From: Bacillota bacterium
Lineage (GTDB): Bacteria > Bacillota > Clostridia > Christensenellales > SZUA-584
Length of the DNA stretch: 8,360 bases
Assembly: GCA_023459495.1 (NCBI GenBank)
Contig: JAEWTL010000075.1
Location: 1-8,360 of the forward strand
Direction of reading: 5' to 3'
The notes beneath the pieces are model-generated. The model saw nothing but the letters and a program-made list of their open reading frames with translations. It did no database searches and was not told where the DNA came from. Shown here one piece after another: positions 5,006 to 8,360 of the stretch. Within the stretch, counting starts at the first letter, position 1. Every line of letters begins with the position of its first letter. The position numbers and the translations under genes were made by a program.

Positions 5006-6847
5006 ATGGAATATCACGACCATCCGCCGGAAAAAAACACTATAGATATCAAACGTTGGGAACCGGCAACGTCCTCGCCTGAGTCAGAGAACAAGCCCCG
5101 CCCTCCCAAGCAGAGCAAAGCAGAAAAGCAAAAAGAACGTGCCGAGCTTAAGGCCCGGATGACACGGGAGGTGCGACGTCTTCGTCAAAAAAATGAGCAG
5201 GAGCAGTTGCGAAAAAAATCCCGCAGGCGGACACTCGAGAGGCTTTCATCCCCTGAGCAACGGCAGGCTTTCATTGTAAAATGCCGTGCAGAAGACCGTG
5301 CTGCAGCGCAGGCAAAGAAAGCGGAAGCCGAGGCGCGCCAGCGTGAAATTGCCGAACTACCGCCCGCTGAACGCAAGGAAGCCTTTCGCGAGAATCGGTT
5401 TCAGCAAAAGGTACAACGCAAGGCGTCTCCGGCGTATATCCCGCTCCAAGTACTGAAATACGCTTTATTGGCTGCGTTCGCCGCGGGCCTCGTCTATGTG
5501 GGCATCATCGCGTACGGCGTTTTCTTCGACAACTCCTATGCATTCAATAACACCGCCAGTGCGGTATCTAGCAGCCACCAGCCACAGTATTCTTCAACCA
5601 TTTCAGATGGCGTCGATCCATACAGCCTGCTGCTCTCACAGGCTGATCTCGATTTTATGAAGGATCGCGTAAACATACTCGTGATGGGCGTGGACAATAA
5701 TGCGGACCGGGAGGGTGATTGGGGCACGGGCCGCACGGACACGATGCTTCTCGTATCAATCAACTTTAAAACATACGAAGCTTCTATCATATCGCTGCCG
5801 CGGGACAGCTTTGTCTGGATCTACAACGAAGATTACCGCGGCAAGCTCAATGGTGCGTTCAGCATGGGCGGCGGCTTCAATGGCGACGGCTTTGAATGCG
5901 CGATGAACACCGTTTCCATGGTTTTGGGCGGCATCCCCGTCAACAATTATGTTTGCTTCGATATGGACGTGGTGATGGACGTTGTTGATGCGATGGGCGG
6001 CATCGACTATGACGTGGACGTATCGTTCAATCTGGACGGGCGCTCACTCAATGAGGGCTTGCAACACCTGGATGGACAGCAGGTACTGGATTACTGCCGC
6101 GTGCGTGAGAACATCACGGGCGGTACAGACATTGCGCGCACAGCTCGCCAGCGCAAGATGATTATGGCCATATTTTCCTACATGAAGACAAACGGGCAAC
6201 TGAAGGATATCCCCGGGATCTACTCGGCGGTTGCGTCCAACATTTATACGGACCTGACTTTTGAGCAGATCACATCGCTCGCGGCGTTTTCGCTGAAGCT
6301 TGACTCCCAAAACCTGCATGACTATCTGCTGCCCGGCAAGTACCTGGATAAGTTTGAGGGCGGGAGTTTCTGGGGCATTGATCAGGACAAGAAACAGGCT
6401 ATGGTCTACGAAATATTCGGCCAGACCATCCAAATCGATCCAAACGATGATGTCGATACGCTGCTCGCGTTGAAGGCGCAAAAGGATCAGGCCATCGTGG
6501 ACGGTCAGGCGGCGTTAGCCACGGTGAAGAGTTATGTCTCAGCGAATAGCGGCCTGATCTCATCCGATCTGCAAAGTCAATACAACACACTGAAAAAGAC
6601 GCTTGAGGATGCGATGGCCGCAAAGAATCCAAAGGACATTAAATCCACAATCGCCCCCATCACAGACGCAACCAAGGAACTGCTCTACTGGCTCGAGCAT
6701 AAGCTTAAGCCTGCTGTGGAGTCTGCGACTCCAACGCCAACCCCCGAACCATCCGATTCGGCAGAGCCTTCCGAGTCAACCATGCCTTCCGAATCAGCGA
6801 CTTCCTCCGCGACGGCGACACCCTCCTCCTCAACCACCAACCCATAA
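5006..6847 (+). CDS. LytR-CpsA-Psr (LCP) family wall glycopolymer ligase with long cytosolic N-terminus
   Basis: This 613-residue protein probably transfers wall glycopolymers from their lipid carrier to peptidoglycan on the outer face of the membrane. Residues 1-145 are cytosolic, very rich in Lys, Arg, Glu and Gln, and probably helical or coiled. One membrane segment lies at about 151-175. The LCP domain (about 220-395) shows the expected residues: GRTDTMLLVSIN (242-253), SLPRDSFVWI (263-272), KLNGAFSMGGG (280-290), and CRVREN-TDIARTARQRKM (364-385), with the Arg and Asp residues known to bind the pyrophosphate lipid and metal. A helical region (about 455-570) and a disordered Pro/Ser/Thr/Glu tail (573-613) follow. 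It lies 42 bp after mreD with no evident promoter between them, so it is probably in the mre operon and its product may act with the elongasome. The long N-terminus is unusual for LCP proteins. The polymer it attaches cannot be inferred. Confidence 0.92.
   Translation: MEYHDHPPEKNTIDIKRWEPATSSPESENKPRPPKQSKAEKQKERAELKARMTREVRRLRQKNEQEQLRKKSRRRTLERLSSPEQRQAFIVKCRAEDRAAAQAKKAEAEARQREIAELPPAERKEAFRENRFQQKVQRKASPAYIPLQVLKYALLAAFAAGLVYVGIIAYGVFFDNSYAFNNTASAVSSSHQPQYSSTISDGVDPYSLLLSQADLDFMKDRVNILVMGVDNNADREGDWGTGRTDTMLLVSINFKTYEASIISLPRDSFVWIYNEDYRGKLNGAFSMGGGFNGDGFECAMNTVSMVLGGIPVNNYVCFDMDVVMDVVDAMGGIDYDVDVSFNLDGRSLNEGLQHLDGQQVLDYCRVRENITGGTDIARTARQRKMIMAIFSYMKTNGQLKDIPGIYSAVASNIYTDLTFEQITSLAAFSLKLDSQNLHDYLLPGKYLDKFEGGSFWGIDQDKKQAMVYEIFGQTIQIDPNDDVDTLLALKAQKDQAIVDGQAALATVKSYVSANSGLISSDLQSQYNTLKKTLEDAMAAKNPKDIKSTIAPITDATKELLYWLEHKLKPAVESATPTPTPEPSDSAEPSESTMPSESATSSATATPSSSTTNP
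5199..5218 (+). other. dnaX-like slippery heptamer with upstream internal SD inside the LCP gene
   Basis: Seven A residues (5212-5218) lie in the register A AAA AAA, the zero-frame codons being CGA-AAA-AAA. An AGGAG (5199-5203) sits 8 nt upstream. This is the layout known to promote -1 frameshifting in E. coli dnaX. A -1 slip would add 12 codons (from 5218) and stop at TGA 5254-5256, giving a roughly 82-residue soluble fragment of the cytosolic N-terminus. No clear downstream stimulatory hairpin is seen, and a Lys-rich stretch can produce A runs by chance. Confidence 0.3.
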
Positions 6848-6861
6848 TCTCAAACAAAGAC

Positions 6862-6893
6862 AAAAGCCGTACGGGGCGCGTACGGCTTTTTTT
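6862..6893 (+). terminator. Terminator of the mreC-mreD-LCP operon
   Basis: A perfect 12-bp stem, AAAAGCCGTACG (6862-6873) with CGTACGGCTTTT (6879-6890), has a GGGCG loop and runs into seven T residues (6887-6893). It begins 14 bp after the LCP stop codon. This is a strong intrinsic terminator. Because the left arm starts with A residues it could also work in part on the opposite strand. Confidence 0.9.
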
Positions 6894-6910
6894 GCGCATC
6901 CATGCGCAAA
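6891..6910. repeat. Second palindrome fused to the operon terminator
   Basis: TTTGCGCAT (6891-6899) and ATGCGCAAA (6902-6910) are perfect 9-bp inverted arms around a CC centre. The left arm shares its three T residues with the U-tract of the terminator at 6862-6893. With only two central bases it would form a cruciform-like or protein-bound dyad more easily than a tight RNA hairpin. Function unknown. Confidence 0.5.
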
Positions 6911-6928
6911 GCATAAAGGAGCATAAAG
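6911..6928 (+). repeat. Short direct repeat, two copies
   Basis: GCATAAAG occurs at 6911-6918 and again at 6921-6928, exactly 10 bp apart, so both copies face the same side of the helix. It directly follows the palindrome at 6891-6910 and lies about 105 bp upstream of the promoter at 7034. It may be a regulator site or a small duplication. Confidence 0.35.
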
Positions 6929-7033
6929 CGGTTGCTGGGTATGATTGTCACCAAACGGCAGAAAATTATACCTCTTAAAAATTTATTTGTTGCCGGACAG
7001 GCGCGGTTTTTTGTATACTAATACTACACGGTT

Positions 7034-7042
7034 TGCTATAAT
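7034..7042 (+). promoter_or_regulatory. Extended -10 promoter of the GNAT-like gene
   Basis: TGCTATAAT provides a perfect TATAAT (7037-7042) with a TGn extension. No good -35 is found at the normal distance; TTGTAT at 7011-7016 would need a 20-nt spacer. Transcription would start near 7049, about 25 bp before the ATG at 7075. Confidence 0.6.
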
Positions 7043-7074
7043 ATTTTTAATTATTCCATCGGACGAGGTGTAAA

Positions 7075-8205
7075 ATGATCGAAATCAGACAAGTCACCGA
7101 GAAAAAGGACTTAAAAAAGTTCCTGAACTTTCCGGACAAGCTGTACAAAGGTGAAAAAAACTTCGTTCCTGATCTCAAATCCGACGAATTCTCAATGTAT
7201 TTTCCCGAAACCAACTTCGCTTTTGAGTACTGTGACGCCAAATTCTTTCTTGCATATAAAGATGGGCAGATCGTTGGCCGCATCGGGGCCATCGTGAACA
7301 AACGCGCCAACGAACTTTGGAACCAGAAACAGATTCGGATCACTCGCGCGGATTTCATCGACGACCTTGCGGTTTCCGGCGCGCTGTTTGACGCGGTGGA
7401 AACCTGGGCAAAGGAGCTTGGCCTGACAGAGGCGCACGGTCCTTTGGGCTTTACTGATCTTGACAAGGAAGGCCTGCTCATTGAAGGCTTTGACCGCATG
7501 GGCACCACTGTGACCATTTACAACTACCCGTACTATCAGAAGCATTTTGAAGCGCACGGCTACGGCAAAGCCACCGATTGGGTGGAATACCGCATCAAGG
7601 TTCCTGAAAAGGGCGATACCCGCGTCGCCCGTGTCAGCGAGCTGGCCAAAAAGGTGATGGCCCGTTCCAACGTGCACTTCTTCAATATCAAGAAAATCAG
7701 GGAAGCCAAGCCCGTGGTGGTTCAGTTATTTGATCTGCTGAGCGAGTGCTATAAGGACCTCTATGGCGTGGTGCCTTATACAGAGAAGGTTGCCAAGGAT
7801 TATCTTCGGCGCTTTACCCCTCTGCTCAACCCCAAATACGCCAAGTTCATCGTGGACGAGCATGACAAGCTGGTGGCTTTCGGATTGGCTGCGCCCTCAC
7901 TGGCGCAGGCTTTCCAGAAATCTCACGGCCGCATGTTTCCACTTGGTTGGGCTTATCTGCTGGACGCCCTCAATCATCCCAGCGAGCTTGAGCTTTACCT
8001 CGTCGCCGTCCATCCGGACTACCAGAAAGCGGGCCTTGCCGCCCTGCTGCTGAACGAGGTCGCCGCGTCGGCCATTGAAGACGGCGTCAGATTTGCAGAG
8101 TCCTCCCCCGAGTTGGAGGATAACCTGAAGGTTCAGGAGCTATGGAAAAGCTTCGACGTAGAGCAGCACAAGCGCCGCCGCTGCTTCATCAAAACCATCA
8201 TCTGA
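7075..8205 (+). CDS. Two-domain GNAT-like N-acetyltransferase, substrate unknown
   Basis: This 376-residue protein looks like two GNAT-type folds in tandem. The N-terminal half (about 1-175) contains FFLAYKDGQIVGRIGAIVN (57-75) and GPLGFTDLDKEGLLIEGFD (122-140), a conserved signature of a widespread but poorly studied family of about 370-390 residues. It lacks an obvious acetyl-CoA loop. The C-terminal half (about 180-376) holds ELYLVAVHPDYQKAGLAALLL (306-326), where QKAGLA (317-322) fits the Q/R-x-x-G-x-G/A acetyl-CoA motif. No signal peptide or membrane segment is seen, so it is cytosolic. The start is supported by GAGGTG at 7065-7070. It has its own promoter and follows a strong terminator, so it is probably a single-gene unit. 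The acceptor is unknown; some relatives are annotated only as hypothetical. Confidence 0.75.
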   Translation: MIEIRQVTEKKDLKKFLNFPDKLYKGEKNFVPDLKSDEFSMYFPETNFAFEYCDAKFFLAYKDGQIVGRIGAIVNKRANELWNQKQIRITRADFIDDLAVSGALFDAVETWAKELGLTEAHGPLGFTDLDKEGLLIEGFDRMGTTVTIYNYPYYQKHFEAHGYGKATDWVEYRIKVPEKGDTRVARVSELAKKVMARSNVHFFNIKKIREAKPVVVQLFDLLSECYKDLYGVVPYTEKVAKDYLRRFTPLLNPKYAKFIVDEHDKLVAFGLAAPSLAQAFQKSHGRMFPLGWAYLLDALNHPSELELYLVAVHPDYQKAGLAALLLNEVAASAIEDGVRFAESSPELEDNLKVQELWKSFDVEQHKRRRCFIKTII

Positions 8206-8216
8206 TACATACCAAA

Positions 8217-8237
8217 AGCCGGGAATTTTTCCCGGCT
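8217..8237. terminator. Hairpin after the GNAT-like gene, probable terminator
   Basis: AGCCGGGAA (8217-8225) and TTCCCGGCT (8229-8237) form a perfect 9-bp stem with a TTT loop, 11 bp after the stop codon. On the + strand no T-run follows (CAGGTTAATG). On the minus strand the stem is followed by TTTTGG. It may end the GNAT-like transcript weakly, or act on a leftward transcript entering from the right. Confidence 0.5.
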
Positions 8238-8251
8238 CAGGTTAATGACAA

Positions 8252-8281
8252 ACGCCCCGTTTTCAGCAGAAAACGGGGCGT
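8252..8281. terminator. Second strong hairpin, possible terminator
   Basis: ACGCCCCGTTTTC (8252-8264) and its exact complement (8269-8281) form a 13-bp stem with an AGCA loop. Neither strand has a proper T-run after it. It sits 14 bp from the hairpin at 8217-8237. Together the two could form a tandem terminator between convergent genes or protect an mRNA 3' end. Confidence 0.45.
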
Positions 8282-8360
8282 AGTATGTTTAACAGTAACA
8301 AAGTTCTGCCTGAATAACGACGCTGAATAGTCTTCGTAAAAGAGACAAAAGTCGCCCGTC

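Noticed and set aside
6718..6844. Tandem repeat in the LCP gene tail
   Set aside because: The Pro/Ser/Glu/Thr-rich tail is low complexity but has no regular unit at DNA or protein level. It is a disordered tail, not a repeat array.
7075..8205. Link of the GNAT-like gene to the flotillin operon, by analogy with yuaI next to yuaFG in Bacillus
   Set aside because: The gene is on the other strand, nearly 5 kb from the nfeD-flotillin operon, has its own promoter and is a larger two-domain protein. There is no evidence of a functional link.
8142..8330. 62-codon ORF overlapping the end of the GNAT-like gene
   Set aside because: It runs through both hairpins and has no ribosome site or recognisable features.
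8282..8360. C-terminus of a leftward gene entering from the right edge
   Set aside because: All three minus-strand frames are open here, so the frame cannot be chosen, and none of the short translations looks like a known protein end.

Overview
The window reads like a chromosomal segment of a low-to-mid GC Gram-positive bacterium, most likely a clostridial Firmicute. The evidence is strong AAGGAGG-type Shine-Dalgarno (SD) sites before nearly every gene, a YuaF/YuaG-like NfeD-flotillin pair, a LytR-CpsA-Psr (LCP) wall-polymer ligase, and compact intrinsic terminators. No phage, transposon, CRISPR or plasmid gene is visible. The exact taxon cannot be read from the sequence.

Layout. Positions 1-131 hold the tail of something transcribed rightward from outside the window: a nested inverted repeat followed by a good intrinsic terminator. 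A convergent terminator for the leftward genes lies next to it. Two leftward units follow. The first is an nfeD-like gene with a flotillin gene (2230 down to 171). The second is a single RluA-family pseudouridine synthase gene (3407 down to 2487) with its own promoter and terminator. A divergent intergenic region (3408-3593) separates these from a rightward cluster, mreC-mreD-LCP (3594-6847), which ends at a strong terminator. A separately promoted double-GNAT-like gene (7075-8205) comes next, then two strong hairpins. No gene can be called in 8282-8360. The intergenic stretches at 2231-2486 and 6848-7074 contain only regulatory elements.

Function. The NfeD-like protein and flotillin probably form a membrane microdomain scaffold. 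MreC and MreD belong to the elongasome that directs lateral wall synthesis, and the LCP protein probably attaches glycopolymers to the peptidoglycan made there. mreB, rodA and a class B PBP are not in the window. The pseudouridine synthase modifies RNA and the GNAT-like protein has no assigned substrate; neither is clearly linked to the wall genes.

Most of the window is ordinary housekeeping sequence and I do not see a clearly new system. The points most worth a second look are a dnaX-like slippery motif inside the LCP gene, a His/Asp-rich insert in the NfeD-like protein, the loss of the usual HR in the pseudouridine synthase HRLD motif, repeated use of extended -10 promoters, and the structured, unassigned left edge.
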